A DNA stretch of 64,000 nucleotides from Polaribacter cellanae (GTDB lineage: Bacteria; Bacteroidota; Bacteroidia; Flavobacteriales; Flavobacteriaceae). The notes under the pieces are model-generated. The model worked only from the letters and a program-made list of their open reading frames with translations. It was not told where the DNA came from and ran no database searches. Positions 49,734 to 59,605 of this stretch are shown piece by piece. Position numbers and translations under genes: made by a program. The DNA is taken from contig NZ_CP071869.1 of assembly GCF_017569185.1 (NCBI RefSeq), positions 1 to 64,000 of the forward strand. The letters run 5' to 3'. Positions within the stretch are counted from its first letter, which is position 1. Each line of letters starts with the position of its first letter.

Positions 49734-51935
49734 TTATAAATCGAAACGATCTAAGTTCATTACTTTTGTCCAAGCTTTTACAAAATCGGTTACAAATTTT
49801 TCTTGCCCGTCATTTGCTCCATACACTTCACAAACAGCTCTTAACTCTGTATTAGAACCAAAAATTAAATCTGCTCTTGTTCCAGAAAATTTCATTGCAT
49901 TTGTTTTGCGATCTCTTCCAATAAATTCTTTTTCTTCAGCATTTACAGCTTCCCAAGTAATTGAAAAATCTAAAATATTCGAAAAGAAATCATTGGTTAA
50001 GGTTTCTTTTTTATCGGTAAAAACACCATGATTAGAGTTGTTGTAATTTACTCCTAAAACTCGTAAACCACCCACTAAAACTGTCATTTCTGGGATAGAT
50101 AATGTTAGTAAATTAGCTCTGTCTACCAATAAATCTTCTTGTGAAATTGCCAAATTAGGTTTTGCATAATTTCTAAATCCGTCTGCCAAAGGTTCTAAAT
50201 AACTAAAAGCATCAATATCTGTTTGTTCTTGAGAAGCATCTCCTCTTCCTTGCGAAAAAGGCACTGTTAATTTGTGCCCTGCATTTTCTGCTGCTTTTTC
50301 AATTCCTACAGAACCACCTAAAACAATTAAATCTGCAATAGAAACATCATTGTTAAAATCTTTTTTAATTTGTTCGTAAACAGCTAAGATTTCACTTAAT
50401 TCTTCAGGATTATTTACTTCCCAATTTTTTTGAGGTTCCAAACGAATTCTTCCACCATTTGCACCACCACGTTTGTCTGAACCTCTGTATGTAGAAGCAG
50501 AAGCCCAAGCAGTGGAAACTAATTGAGAAATTGTTAAATCAGTATTAGAAATCGTATTCTTTAAAGCATTGATATCTGCATCACTTAAAACATTCTTTGA
50601 AGCTGGAATTGGATCTTGCCATAATAATTCTTCAGAAGGAACTTCTGGGCCCAAATAACGATCAATTGGTCCCATATCTCTATGTGTTAATTTGTACCAA
50701 GCTCTTGCAAAAGCATCTTCAAAAGCCTTATGATCTTTATGAAAACGAGTAGAAATTTCTAAATATTTAGGATCTGTTTTCAAAGCAATATCAGCTGTTG
50801 TCATCATTAAAGCTTGTTTTTCATTTGCATTTCCAGCTTTTGGAGCCATTCTTGCATTTGAAGCAGCAGTTGGTGTCCATTGATGCGCACCTGCAGGACT
50901 TTTCGTTAATTCCCAATCGTAATTTAGTAAAACATCAAAAAAATCGGCATCCCATTGAATAGGGTTTGGTGTCCAAGCACCTTCGATTCCACTTGTAATT
51001 GTATCATCTAAAACACCAGACTTATAGGTGTTTTTCCATCCAGAACTCATTTCTTCAATTTTAGCTCCATGAGGAGCATCTCCAACATATTTGTCTGGAT
51101 TTGCAGCACCATGTGCTTTTCCGAACGTGTGCCCACCAGCGATTAAGGCTACAGTTTCTTCATCATCCATAGCCATTCTTTTAAATGTTTCTCGAACATT
51201 TTTTGCAGAACCCACTGGGTCTGGAATACCATTTGGTCCTTCAGGATTTACATAAATCCAACCCATCATAACTGCAGCTAATGGCTTTTCTAATTCGCCA
51301 CTTTCATATCTAGCCTCATTGTCTCCCCATTCTTTCTCACTTCCCCAGTAAATATCTTGTTCTGGCTCCCAAATATCTTCTCTACCAGCTGCGTAACCAA
51401 AGGTTTTAAACCCCATAGATTCTAAAGCACAATTTCCTGTTAAAATTATTAAATCTGCCCAAGATATTTTATTGCCATACTTTTTTTTAATTGGCCACAA
51501 AAGTAAACGAGCTTTATCTAGATTTCCATTGTCTGGCCAGCTATTAACTGGTGCAAATCGTTGGTTTCCTGTACCTGCTCCTCCACGTCCATCACCAATT
51601 CTATAAGTACCAGCATTGTGCCAGGCCATTCTAACCATAAAACCACCATAATGACCGTAATCTGCTGGCCACCAATCTTGTGAGTCTGTCATTAAATTTA
51701 GTATATCTTGTTTTAATTCTTTAAAATTAAGGCTGTTAAATGCTTCTTTATAGTTAAAGTCTTCTCCTAAAGGATTTGATTTTGATGCATTTTGACGTAA
51801 AATATTCAATTTTAATTCATTTGGCCACCAATCTCTATTTGTAGTTCCACTTCCGCCAGTTTTTTTCTCAGCACCACTCATAAATGGACATTTATCCATA
51901 CCAGAGTTGTTTTTTTTTGTATCGTAATTGCTCAT
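49734..51935 (-). CDS. katG: Catalase-peroxidase HPI
   Basis: This 733-aa bifunctional heme enzyme removes hydrogen peroxide. The N-terminal active half has [20 protein letters not shown] with the distal Trp-His, [11 protein letters not shown] with the Tyr of the Met-Tyr-Trp adduct, and [11 protein letters not shown] with the proximal His. The inactive C-terminal half is complete ([21 protein letters not shown]). It is divergent from the peroxiredoxin gene. Confidence 0.98.
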   Translation of the reverse strand: MSNYDTKKNNSGMDKCPFMSGAEKKTGGSGTTNRDWWPNELKLNILRQNASKSNPLGEDFNYKEAFNSLNFKELKQDILNLMTDSQDWWPADYGHYGGFMVRMAWHNAGTYRIGDGRGGAGTGNQRFAPVNSWPDNGNLDKARLLLWPIKKKYGNKISWADLIILTGNCALESMGFKTFGYAAGREDIWEPEQDIYWGSEKEWGDNEARYESGELEKPLAAVMMGWIYVNPEGPNGIPDPVGSAKNVRETFKRMAMDDEETVALIAGGHTFGKAHGAANPDKYVGDAPHGAKIEEMSSGWKNTYKSGVLDDTITSGIEGAWTPNPIQWDADFFDVLLNYDWELTKSPAGAHQWTPTAASNARMAPKAGNANEKQALMMTTADIALKTDPKYLEISTRFHKDHKAFEDAFARAWYKLTHRDMGPIDRYLGPEVPSEELLWQDPIPASKNVLSDADINALKNTISNTDLTISQLVSTAWASASTYRGSDKRGGANGGRIRLEPQKNWEVNNPEELSEILAVYEQIKKDFNNDVSIADLIVLGGSVGIEKAAENAGHKLTVPFSQGRGDASQEQTDIDAFSYLEPLADGFRNYAKPNLAISQEDLLVDRANLLTLSIPEMTVLVGGLRVLGVNYNNSNHGVFTDKKETLTNDFFSNILDFSITWEAVNAEEKEFIGRDRKTNAMKFSGTRADLIFGSNTELRAVCEVYGANDGQEKFVTDFVKAWTKVMNLDRFDL

Positions 51936-52197
51936 AATTAAAATTTTATGTTTTGATGCTTCAAAGTTACAAAATATTTTAAATAGTTTTTATCTATTTA
52001 TTTTATTTTAAAATAAATAATATTGATTTAAGGTAATCTATATCAGAAAATTTTATTATTATCATCTTAAGTTATAATAAAAATTGATTGTAATATAAAA
52101 ACTTCCATTAACTTATTTCTTTATTCTCCACCATCATTTTTATCTTTGCATCGGAAAATAAAAAACATATTATTAATTATAAAATTCAATAAAAAAA
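51936..52197. promoter_or_regulatory. Divergent katG / peroxiredoxin promoter region
   Basis: This 262-base AT-rich region lies between two divergent peroxide-defence genes. It should hold both promoters and any peroxide-regulator sites. I find only an AT palindrome (TTTATTTTAAAATAAA, 52002-52017), which is weak evidence. Confidence 0.4.
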
Positions 52198-52839
52198 ATG
52201 GCAACAACAGTTGGTAAAAAATTTCCAGATTTAAATGTAGATGCAATGGACGAAATGGGTGATACATTTAAGCTAAATGTATTAGAAGAAGCAATAAATA
52301 ACAAGAAAAAAGTATTGTTGTTTTGGTATCCAAAAGACTTTACATTTGTGTGTCCTACAGAATTACATGCTTTCCAAGAAGCTTTAGGTGAGTTCGAAAA
52401 AAGAAACACACTTGTAATTGGTGCATCTTGTGATACTCCAGAAGTACATTTTGCATGGTTAAATACCTCTAAAGATGATGGAGGTATTGAAGGGGTTACT
52501 TATCCAATTTTGGCAGATTCTAACCGTAATTTATCTTCAATTTTAGGAATTTTAGATATTACAAACGAAACTTTTGATGAAGCTTCCCAAACAATTCAAG
52601 TAGAAGGAGATAATGTAACTTACAGAGCTACTTATTTAATTGATGAAGAAGGAACAGTTTTCCATGAAGGCGTTAACCACATGCCAGTTGGTAGAAATGT
52701 AAATGAATTTTTACGTTTAATTGATGCCTATGCACACGTTCAAAAAAACGGAGAAGTTTGTCCTGCAAACTGGGAAGAAGGTAAAGAAGCTATGTCTCCA
52801 AATGCAAAAGGAACAGCAGCATATTTAGCAAAACATTAA
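52198..52839 (+). CDS. Typical 2-Cys peroxiredoxin (AhpC/Prx1 type)
   Basis: This 213-aa thiol peroxidase has the peroxidatic C52 in DFTFVCPTELHAF and the resolving Cys about 188 in GEVCPANWEEG. It is probably recycled by the thioredoxin encoded 79 bases downstream and by TrxB (31.5 kb). The 5' start sits in a perfect A-rich leader. Confidence 0.97.
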   Translation: MATTVGKKFPDLNVDAMDEMGDTFKLNVLEEAINNKKKVLLFWYPKDFTFVCPTELHAFQEALGEFEKRNTLVIGASCDTPEVHFAWLNTSKDDGGIEGVTYPILADSNRNLSSILGILDITNETFDEASQTIQVEGDNVTYRATYLIDEEGTVFHEGVNHMPVGRNVNEFLRLIDAYAHVQKNGEVCPANWEEGKEAMSPNAKGTAAYLAKH

Positions 52840-52855
52840 AAAATAAGAGGAATAA

Positions 52856-52889
52856 ATTCGTGTTGGAGTTGGGGGACAAAAACACGAAT
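52856..52889. repeat. Inverted repeat ATTCGTGTT / AACACGAAT
   Basis: Perfect 9-base arms lie in the spacer between the peroxiredoxin and thioredoxin genes. It could modulate the transcript level between the two. Confidence 0.4.
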
Positions 52890-52918
52890 CCTTTTCAAAA
52901 TAAAAAAAGAATAAAGTT

Positions 52919-53227
52919 ATGGTACAAGAATTAACAGAAGATAACTTAGGTGTTATTTTAGAAGGAAACGAAAAAGTAATTGTACAATATTCTGCAACTT
53001 GGTGTGGAAACTGTAGAATTATGAAGCCAAAATTTAAGAAATTGGCAACAGAAATGGATACAATTAAATTTGTAATTGTAGATGCAGAGAAATTTCCTGA
53101 AAGCAGAAAGTTAGCAGATGTAAGTAATTTACCAACATTTGCAATTTTCGAAAACGGAGAAAAAAAGAACCAAGCACAAACCAATAAGTTTGATGTTTTG
53201 AAAGACTTAGTAAACGAATTAGCTTAG
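52919..53227 (+). CDS. Thioredoxin family protein
   Basis: This 102-aa cytoplasmic protein has the active-site variant WCGNC (C29 and C32; canonical is WCGPC) and the cis-Pro loop in VSNLPTFAIF. It likely reduces the upstream peroxiredoxin. It is 4 bases ahead of the DUF6952 gene. Confidence 0.93.
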   Translation: MVQELTEDNLGVILEGNEKVIVQYSATWCGNCRIMKPKFKKLATEMDTIKFVIVDAEKFPESRKLADVSNLPTFAIFENGEKKNQAQTNKFDVLKDLVNELA

Positions 53228-53231
53228 ATCT

Positions 53232-53489
53232 ATGAAATTACCTGTAATTAAACATTTAACCAATTTTATTGAAGAAAACGACCAAGATTATGTTTTAGAA
53301 ACAATTGAAACTTTAGAAGCTTTAACAGAAGTTCCGTCTTTAAAAGACGAAGAATTAGATGTTGTTGGAGAGTTGATTTCTAATATGTATGGGGCAATAG
53401 AAGTAGATAAAATGGTAAAAGATGGAACCCCTAAAAAAGAAGCGTTAAATACTTTTATGAAGCGTGTTTTAGGCTCTATTGATACTTAA
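53232..53489 (+). CDS. DUF6952 family protein
   Basis: This 85-aa acidic helical protein begins MKLPVIKHLTNFIEEND and has MYGAIEVDKMVKDGTPKKEAL. It belongs to a Bacteroidota family found beside peroxiredoxin and thioredoxin genes. Its role is unknown; the link to thiol peroxide defence comes from context. Confidence 0.8.
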   Translation: MKLPVIKHLTNFIEENDQDYVLETIETLEALTEVPSLKDEELDVVGELISNMYGAIEVDKMVKDGTPKKEALNTFMKRVLGSIDT

Positions 53490-53516
53490 AATTATCGAAA
53501 ATATATTATTAAAAAT

Positions 53517-53542
53517 CTCAAGTGAAAGCTTGAGTTTTTTTT
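53517..53542 (+). terminator. Terminator of the peroxiredoxin operon
   Basis: CTCAAG-TGAAAG-CTTGAG followed by eight T, 28 bases after the last stop codon. Confidence 0.9.
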
Positions 53543-53545
53543 AGT

Positions 53546-54334
53546 TTATATAGCTCTTAACCACTTTTTAAAACTTCTTTTCTTCATAATAAATTGCGCC
53601 ATATCTTTTCCCCATAATTCGTAAGATAATTTAGAAGGATGCACACCGTCACTAAAATAAATAGCAATGTCGTTTTTAAGATTGTACTTTTTAGACCAAT
53701 TTTTTAAAGTTACAACCTCACTATTGTAAAAAACTCTTTTTTTTCTTTTTACCTTTTTTTGAAGTTTTTCTCCAAAAATTTCAACCAAGTTTCCAATAAC
53801 AAATTTCATCGTTTTTGTAAACGCAGGAAACTCTTTAATAGGAGGCATATTTGTAAAATAAATAGGTGTTCTAGGAAATTTTTTCTTAAGACTTTTAATC
53901 AACTTTTCGATATTTAGCATTACTAATAAAGGCGAATTCAATTTAAAAGCATCATTTCCACCCAAACCAATTACAATAATATCTGCATTAGACTCTTCAA
54001 TTTTTGGGAGTAGTTTTTTGGTAATTTGTTTCGTTGTATAACCACTTCTTGCATATACTCTCCATAAAATAGAGATATTATTTTTTTCTGAAATTTCTTT
54101 TACGAGTGCACCAGTAAAACCATTTTCGTGAATATCTACACCAACACCTGCAAGGGTGCTTTCTCCTAATGTAATTACTTTTAAAGTCTTTTGTGAAGTC
54201 GTTTTTATATAGCCTTTTGGTTTTAGGGCTTCAGGTAATCTTGGAGTGTCTTTACGAATTTTTTTACCTTGCATTAAAAGCACAGGAAGTAAGGGAAAAG
54301 AAATAATACACCCAAAAATATACTTTATACTCAT
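53546..54334 (-). CDS. SGNH/GDSL hydrolase family protein
   Basis: This 262-aa protein has an N-terminal membrane segment (about 4-22). Block I is GESTLAGVG (catalytic Ser), block III is GLGGNDAF, and block V is DGVHPS with the catalytic Asp-His. The hydrolase domain would face the periplasm. Family members are esterases or deacetylases. It lies 2 bases from the small basic gene upstream of it on the minus strand. Confidence 0.9.
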   Translation of the reverse strand: MSIKYIFGCIISFPLLPVLLMQGKKIRKDTPRLPEALKPKGYIKTTSQKTLKVITLGESTLAGVGVDIHENGFTGALVKEISEKNNISILWRVYARSGYTTKQITKKLLPKIEESNADIIVIGLGGNDAFKLNSPLLVMLNIEKLIKSLKKKFPRTPIYFTNMPPIKEFPAFTKTMKFVIGNLVEIFGEKLQKKVKRKKRVFYNSEVVTLKNWSKKYNLKNDIAIYFSDGVHPSKLSYELWGKDMAQFIMKKRSFKKWLRAI

Positions 54335-54336
54335 AT

Positions 54337-54495
54337 TTAATCTTCTTTTTTTTCTTGATTCGCTTTTTTAATAATAGCTTTTAAACGTTTTTTATGAAGC
54401 TGCTTTTCTAGCTTTACTTTGTTAATTTTACGATTCATTAACTTGGTGTGCTTCGCTTTATTAAGTGTGTTTTTTGCTTTTCCTTTTTTGGGCAT
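54337..54495 (-). CDS. Small Lys-rich conserved protein (52 aa)
   Basis: It begins MPKKGKAKNTLNKAKH and ends NQEKKED; 19 of 52 residues are Lys. The stop lies 2 bases before the SGNH gene start on the same strand, so both are probably co-transcribed. It may bind nucleic acid or ribosomes; this is inferred from charge only. Confidence 0.6.
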   Translation of the reverse strand: MPKKGKAKNTLNKAKHTKLMNRKINKVKLEKQLHKKRLKAIIKKANQEKKED

Positions 54496-54632
54496 TTGCG
54501 AATCTTAAAATGGTTTTCTTTTAAAATGTTAAAATACGTTTTTTTTAAATTAAATAAACTGTCAATAGAGAGCATCAATATTTATTTTTACTTAAAATTC
54601 TACTATCTTCGTTTTTTTTAAATCAAAACAGA

Positions 54633-55556
54633 ATGTCTAGAAGTTTAAAAGATTACGTAATTATTGGATTAAAAGGAATGGCAATGGGTGCAGCAGATGT
54701 AGTGCCAGGAGTTTCTGGAGGTACAATTGCATTTATATCTGGTATTTATGAAGAGTTATTAGGTTCTATAAGCAAGATTAATTTTGGTTTATTTAAAACA
54801 TTAAAAAATGAAGGTTTTACAGCAGCTTGGAAACAAGTAAATGGAACTTTCTTATTATCACTTTTTATTGGAATTTTTATAAGCATTATATCTTTAGCAA
54901 AAACCATTAAATGGTTATTAGAAAACGAGCCTGTTTTATTATGGTCTTTTTTCTTTGGTTTGGTTTTAGCGAGTATTATTTACATCGCTAAACAAATTAA
55001 AAAATGGAATGTTGTGGCGGTTTTGGCACTTTTGGCGGCCGCTTTTTTAGCGTATTATGTAACTACTTTAAATCCTTTGGTAAGCGAAAATTCTTCTCTG
55101 TTATTTATGTTTTTAGCAGGAGCCATTGCAATTTGCGCAATGATTTTACCAGGAATTTCAGGAGCTTTTATTTTAGTTTTATTAGGTGCTTACAAACCAA
55201 TTTTATCCGCTGTTAACGATAAAGATTTAAAAACAATAGCAGTAGTTGGCTTAGGAGCAATCGTAGGTTTGTTATCTTTTTCTAAAGTTTTAAAATGGAT
55301 GTTCGTAAATTATAAAAATATTACTTTAGCAATGTTAACGGGTTTTATAATAGGCTCTTTAAATAAAATTTGGCCTTGGAAAGAAACACTTACTTGGCGA
55401 ACAAATTCTCATGGAATTGAAGTGCCTTTAAAAGAACAAAGCATTTCTCCTTATAATTTTGATGCAGATCCGCAATTATTAATGGCAGTAGTTTTGGCTC
55501 TTATTGGTTTTGCACTAATTTTATTAATGGAGAAATTAGCTGTTAAAAAAGTATAA
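54633..55556 (+). CDS. DUF368 protein, polyprenyl-phosphate transporter family (copy 1)
   Basis: This 307-aa membrane protein begins with the family motif KGMAMGAADVVPGVSGGTIAF (about 14-34) and repeats it as ICAMILPGISGAFILVLLG near 167. About eight helices are seen. DUF368 proteins (PopT) recycle undecaprenyl phosphate across the inner membrane. It is followed with no gap by a second member. Confidence 0.92.
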   Translation: MSRSLKDYVIIGLKGMAMGAADVVPGVSGGTIAFISGIYEELLGSISKINFGLFKTLKNEGFTAAWKQVNGTFLLSLFIGIFISIISLAKTIKWLLENEPVLLWSFFFGLVLASIIYIAKQIKKWNVVAVLALLAAAFLAYYVTTLNPLVSENSSLLFMFLAGAIAICAMILPGISGAFILVLLGAYKPILSAVNDKDLKTIAVVGLGAIVGLLSFSKVLKWMFVNYKNITLAMLTGFIIGSLNKIWPWKETLTWRTNSHGIEVPLKEQSISPYNFDADPQLLMAVVLALIGFALILLMEKLAVKKV

Positions 55557-56564
55557 ATGCAACAAGAAAGAACATTTCTACAAAAAACAAATCTTTTTCT
55601 AAAAGGATTAGCAATGGGAGCTGCAAATAAAGTTCCTGGTGTTTCTGGTGGAACTGTTTCTTTTGTTTTTGGCTTTTACGAAGAATTAATTTATTCTTTT
55701 CGAAAAGTAAATTTAAAAGCATTAAAACTGCTTTTAAATGGAAGGTTTACTAGCTTTTTTAGATATACAAATGCACAATTCTTAACATTAATAATGGCTG
55801 GAAGTATTTTTAGCTATTTTAGTATTTCTTTAGTTTTAGATTATTTTTTAAAACACTATGAACTTTATGTGTGGAGCTGGTTTTTTGGAATGATTATTGG
55901 CTCTATTTATTATATAGGAAAAGATTTTGGAGAATGGAATGCAAAAAATATTGGCTCATTAGTCATAGGAGCTTCAGTAGGAATAGGAATTAGTTTTTTA
56001 ACACCTGCAGCCGAAAATGATAATCTTTGGTTTGTTTTTATCTGTGGAATTATTGGAGTTTCTGGAATGACATTGCCAGGACTTTCTGGTTCTTTTATTT
56101 TAATTTTAATGGGTAATTATGTACTACTTTTAGTAGATTCTGTAAACGAGTTATTCTTTGTAATAACAAATTTGGTATCAGGAAATTTCGAGATATTGTT
56201 AGATTCAGAGAAAATTCGTTACCTTAAAATAATAAGTGTTTTTACAGCAGGTTCTGCATTTGGTTTGGTTTCTATTTCGCATGTTTTAGGATATGTTTTA
56301 AAAAGATGGAACACAATCGTAACAGCCGTTATAATTGGTTTTATAACGGGTTCTTTAGGGATTGTTTGGCCATGGAAAAAAGCAGTATATGTAACTAAAA
56401 ATGGCGATTTTGCATTAGATAAAACTGGCAATAAAATTATTGAAAACTATCACAGGTTTATTCCAGATTTTTCGAATACAGAAACTTGGTTTGCCATTTT
56501 TTATATTGTTATAGGAATCGCATTAATACTAATTATAGATTATTATGGCAGAAAGAAAAAATAG
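55557..56564 (+). CDS. DUF368 protein, polyprenyl-phosphate transporter family (copy 2)
   Basis: This 335-aa protein has the same two motifs, AMGAANKVPGVSGGTVSF near 19 and GMTLPGLSGSFILILMG. The start codon directly follows the stop of copy 1. It diverges strongly from copy 1 outside the motifs, so the duplication is old. The two may form a heteromer or serve different carriers. Its end overlaps aroE by 20 bases. Confidence 0.92.
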   Translation: MQQERTFLQKTNLFLKGLAMGAANKVPGVSGGTVSFVFGFYEELIYSFRKVNLKALKLLLNGRFTSFFRYTNAQFLTLIMAGSIFSYFSISLVLDYFLKHYELYVWSWFFGMIIGSIYYIGKDFGEWNAKNIGSLVIGASVGIGISFLTPAAENDNLWFVFICGIIGVSGMTLPGLSGSFILILMGNYVLLLVDSVNELFFVITNLVSGNFEILLDSEKIRYLKIISVFTAGSAFGLVSISHVLGYVLKRWNTIVTAVIIGFITGSLGIVWPWKKAVYVTKNGDFALDKTGNKIIENYHRFIPDFSNTETWFAIFYIVIGIALILIIDYYGRKKK

Positions 56565-57303
56565 CACTTTCGGACTTTTAGGAAAAGATATTTCTTACTC
56601 TTTTTCACGTGGATATTTTACAAAGAAATTTAAAAATTTAGGTTTTACTAAAACCAAGTATGTAAATTTCGATATTCCAAAAATAGAAGATTTCCCAAAT
56701 ATTATTAAAAATGATGATAGCATTTGTGGAATAAATGTAACAATTCCTTACAAAGAAGAAGTGATACCTTATTTAGATAAATTAGATAAAACTGCCAAAA
56801 AAATAGGAGCAGTAAATACAATTAAATTCACAAAAAGAGGAAATTTAAAAGGATACAATACAGATGTTGTTGGTTTCGAAAAATCGATTTCTCCTTATTT
56901 TAAAAAGCATCATAAATTTGCACTAATTTTAGGCACTGGAGGAGCTTCTAAAGCAGTTGCTTTTGCTTTGAAACGAAATAATATTAAATATAAATTTGTT
57001 TCTCGAAATCCTTCAGGCGAAAAAGAAATTTCATATCAAGATTTGTCAGAAAAAATCTTCAACAAATACAATGTTATTATCAATTGTACACCTTTAGGAA
57101 CTTCGCCCAATGTAGATAAATATCCAACAATTCCATATCAATATTTATCTAAAAAACATTTGTTATTCGACTTAATTTACAATCCAGAATTAACGATTTT
57201 TCTTGAAAAAGGAAAAGAAAGAGGAGCAACTGTAAAAAACGGATATCAAATGTTAGAAATTCAGGCAGAAGAGTCTTGGGCAATCTGGAATAAAAACAAA
57301 TAA
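56545..57303 (+). CDS. aroE: Shikimate dehydrogenase
   Basis: This 252-aa NADPH enzyme reduces 3-dehydroshikimate to shikimate. It has GLLGKDISYSFSRGYF at the N-terminus (shikimate binding), VTIPYKEEVIPYLD with the catalytic Lys, GAVNTI, the nucleotide loop GTGGASKAV near 134-142, and NGYQMLEIQAEESW. It overlaps the preceding DUF368 gene. Confidence 0.96.
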   Translation: MAERKNSTFGLLGKDISYSFSRGYFTKKFKNLGFTKTKYVNFDIPKIEDFPNIIKNDDSICGINVTIPYKEEVIPYLDKLDKTAKKIGAVNTIKFTKRGNLKGYNTDVVGFEKSISPYFKKHHKFALILGTGGASKAVAFALKRNNIKYKFVSRNPSGEKEISYQDLSEKIFNKYNVIINCTPLGTSPNVDKYPTIPYQYLSKKHLLFDLIYNPELTIFLEKGKERGATVKNGYQMLEIQAEESWAIWNKNK

Positions 57304-57396
57304 TTTAATTTAACTGTCATTTGCGAATATAATTAGTTGTCAGTATCTTTATAGAATAATAATAAATATTATTAATAGCACTTAAACATTGTAGAT

Positions 57397-59397
57397 ATGT
57401 TAGATAAGAATGACGAAAACGTTAAAAAAACGGAAGATAGTACTAAAGAAGTCGCAAATGAAACTCCAAAAGTAGAAGAAGTGACATCTTTTGAAGAAGT
57501 GAATGAAGTTGAAGAACCATTAAAAGAAACAGTTAAAATAAAAGAAGTAGAAATCTCGGAAACGACCAACAGAGTAGAAGAATCAACCGAAAAAGTGGTA
57601 GAGGAAAATAATAACGATATAAATGAAGCTATAGATGAAATTGAAAAATCTGTAGCAGAGGACGCAGAAAATAGCAATTCTAAAGAAGAGGAAACTCCAA
57701 AAGTAGATTATTCTAAAGCAACTTTAGAAGCTTTAGTTGTTGCTTTAAAGAAAGTAATTTCTAACAATCCTGTTCAAAAAATTAAATCTCAAGTAGATGC
57801 AATCAAGAATGCTTTCAACCAGAAGTTTGGGGCGTTATTGGCAGAAAAAAAAGAAGCTTTTTTAGCGGAAGGAGGTAATTCTATCGATTTTCAATTTTCG
57901 AGTCCAATAAAAACAGAATACAATGCACTGCTTTTTAGTTATAAAAAAGAGAGAGATGCATACTATAAAGATTTAGAAAAAAAATTAAACGAAAACTTAG
58001 AAAAAAGGTTAAAGGTAATTGAAGATTTAAAAACTTTAATTGAAGATGCAGATACTGCTACTATGTATAAGCAGTTTAGAGAGTTGCAAGATAACTGGCG
58101 TGCAATTGGTCCAGTTTCTAAAACGCGTTATAACGATACTTGGAAGATTTACCATCATCATGTAGAGCGTTTTTACGATTTATTACATTTAAGTAACGAT
58201 TTTAGAGATTTAGACTTTAAAAATAATTTAGAGGAAAAACTTAAAATTATTAAACAAGCAGAAGCATTAGCAGAGAAAGAAGACATTACAGAAGCTTTTA
58301 AGGAATTGCAAGAACTACACAAAACTTGGAAAGAAGATATTGGTCCAGTTTCTAGCGAAATGCGAGAAGAAGTTTGGCATAAGTTTAGTGTAGCTACAAA
58401 GAAAATACACGATAAGCGTCATCAGTATTTTCGTGAAATGCGCTCTAAATATCAAGAAATTATTGATAAAAAATTAGAGATTATAGAAGTTTTAAATAAT
58501 TATAATACTTCTAATAACACCTCTCATAAAGATTGGCAAGAAAGCATAAAGCATGTGGAACAGCTAAGACAATTGTATTTTAATGCTGGTAAATTACCAT
58601 ATAATAAAAGTGAAGAAGTTTGGCAAAAGTTTAAAGCAGCAACAAAGAAATTTAACAGTGCAAAGAATCTCTTTTACAAACAAGAAAAAAGTAGCCAGCA
58701 AGAGAATTTAGAAAAGAAAATTGCCTTAATAGAAATTGCAGAATCTTTAAAAGATAGTGAAGATTGGGAAATGGCTACAAATGCAATGAAGAAAGTTCAA
58801 GCAGATTGGAAAAAAATTGGGCACGTTCCAAGAAAGTTCTCAGATGATATTTGGAAAAGATTCAAGACAGCTTGTAACCATTATTTCGATAGATTTCACG
58901 AACAGAAAAATGCAGTAAGCAAAGAACAACAAGTTGCTGTAGATGCTAAGAAAGCACTTTTAGACTCTTTAAAAGAGAAAGAGTCACACACAAAAGAAAG
59001 CGTGTTAGAAGCTATTAATAAGTGGAGAGCATTAGGTGTATTGCCAAGAAACGTAAGACATTTAGAAAGTAAGTTTAACAAGCAAGTAGATAAAATGTTA
59101 GAAAGTTTGTCTTTAGATAAACAAGAAGTTGCCATGTTAAAATTTACCAATTCTTTAGATAGTTTGGTGGCAAATAAAGATTTTAGAAAATTAGATTCCG
59201 AACAAATGTTTGTTCGTAAGAAAATAGACGAGGTAAATCGTGAAATTTCGCAATTAGAGAATAACTTAGGTTTCTTTTCGAATGCAAAAGCAGACAATCC
59301 ATTAGTAGCAAATGTTAAAAAGCAAGTAGAAGAATTTAGAGTAGATTTAAATATTTGGAAAGAAAAACTAGCTTATTTAAAAGGTTTAGATTATTAA
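57397..59397 (+). CDS. DUF349 domain-containing protein
   Basis: This 666-aa protein has an acidic, disordered N-terminal 100 aa (rich in Glu, Lys, Val, Thr). It is followed by several DUF349 repeats with the pattern W..IGPVSKTRYNDTW, DIGPVSSEMREEVWHKF and WKKIGHVPRKFSDDIWKRF, and coiled-coil spacing. Function is poorly known. Confidence 0.9.
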   Translation: MLDKNDENVKKTEDSTKEVANETPKVEEVTSFEEVNEVEEPLKETVKIKEVEISETTNRVEESTEKVVEENNNDINEAIDEIEKSVAEDAENSNSKEEETPKVDYSKATLEALVVALKKVISNNPVQKIKSQVDAIKNAFNQKFGALLAEKKEAFLAEGGNSIDFQFSSPIKTEYNALLFSYKKERDAYYKDLEKKLNENLEKRLKVIEDLKTLIEDADTATMYKQFRELQDNWRAIGPVSKTRYNDTWKIYHHHVERFYDLLHLSNDFRDLDFKNNLEEKLKIIKQAEALAEKEDITEAFKELQELHKTWKEDIGPVSSEMREEVWHKFSVATKKIHDKRHQYFREMRSKYQEIIDKKLEIIEVLNNYNTSNNTSHKDWQESIKHVEQLRQLYFNAGKLPYNKSEEVWQKFKAATKKFNSAKNLFYKQEKSSQQENLEKKIALIEIAESLKDSEDWEMATNAMKKVQADWKKIGHVPRKFSDDIWKRFKTACNHYFDRFHEQKNAVSKEQQVAVDAKKALLDSLKEKESHTKESVLEAINKWRALGVLPRNVRHLESKFNKQVDKMLESLSLDKQEVAMLKFTNSLDSLVANKDFRKLDSEQMFVRKKIDEVNREISQLENNLGFFSNAKADNPLVANVKKQVEEFRVDLNIWKEKLAYLKGLDY

Positions 59398-59406
59398 AGC
59401 CTATCT

Positions 59407-59429
59407 CACAAGATTTTAATAATCTTGTG
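59407..59429 (+). terminator. Hairpin behind the DUF349 gene
   Basis: CACAAGATT-TTAAT-AATCTTGTG lies 10 bases after the stop codon; a T-run is lacking, so efficiency is unclear. Confidence 0.5.
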
Positions 59430-59536
59430 GGTATATTTAAAATAAAAAAATAGTATTCCGTTAATGTAAAACCTAGACAGGTTTTAAAAATCTCTCAAGT
59501 CTAATTGCTTCTTGGGAAATCGCTAAAAATTACTAT

Positions 59537-59586
59537 ACAACCTAAAAAAAACTCGAAGCATAAACTTCGAGTTTTTTTTAGGTTGT
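59537..59586. terminator. Long bidirectional terminator
   Basis: Perfect 22-base arms (ACAACCTAAAAAAAACTCGA ... with the reverse complement) flank a 6-base loop, with the core CTCGAAG-CATAAA-CTTCGAG followed by T8. It lies between convergent genes. Confidence 0.9.
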
Positions 59587-59605
59587 AAGGTTGTAAAAAA
59601 ATATT

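Noticed and set aside
52002..52017. AT palindrome TTTATTTTAAAATAAA in the katG/prx promoter
   Set aside because: Palindromes of this kind are frequent in such AT-rich DNA; no evidence for a specific regulator.
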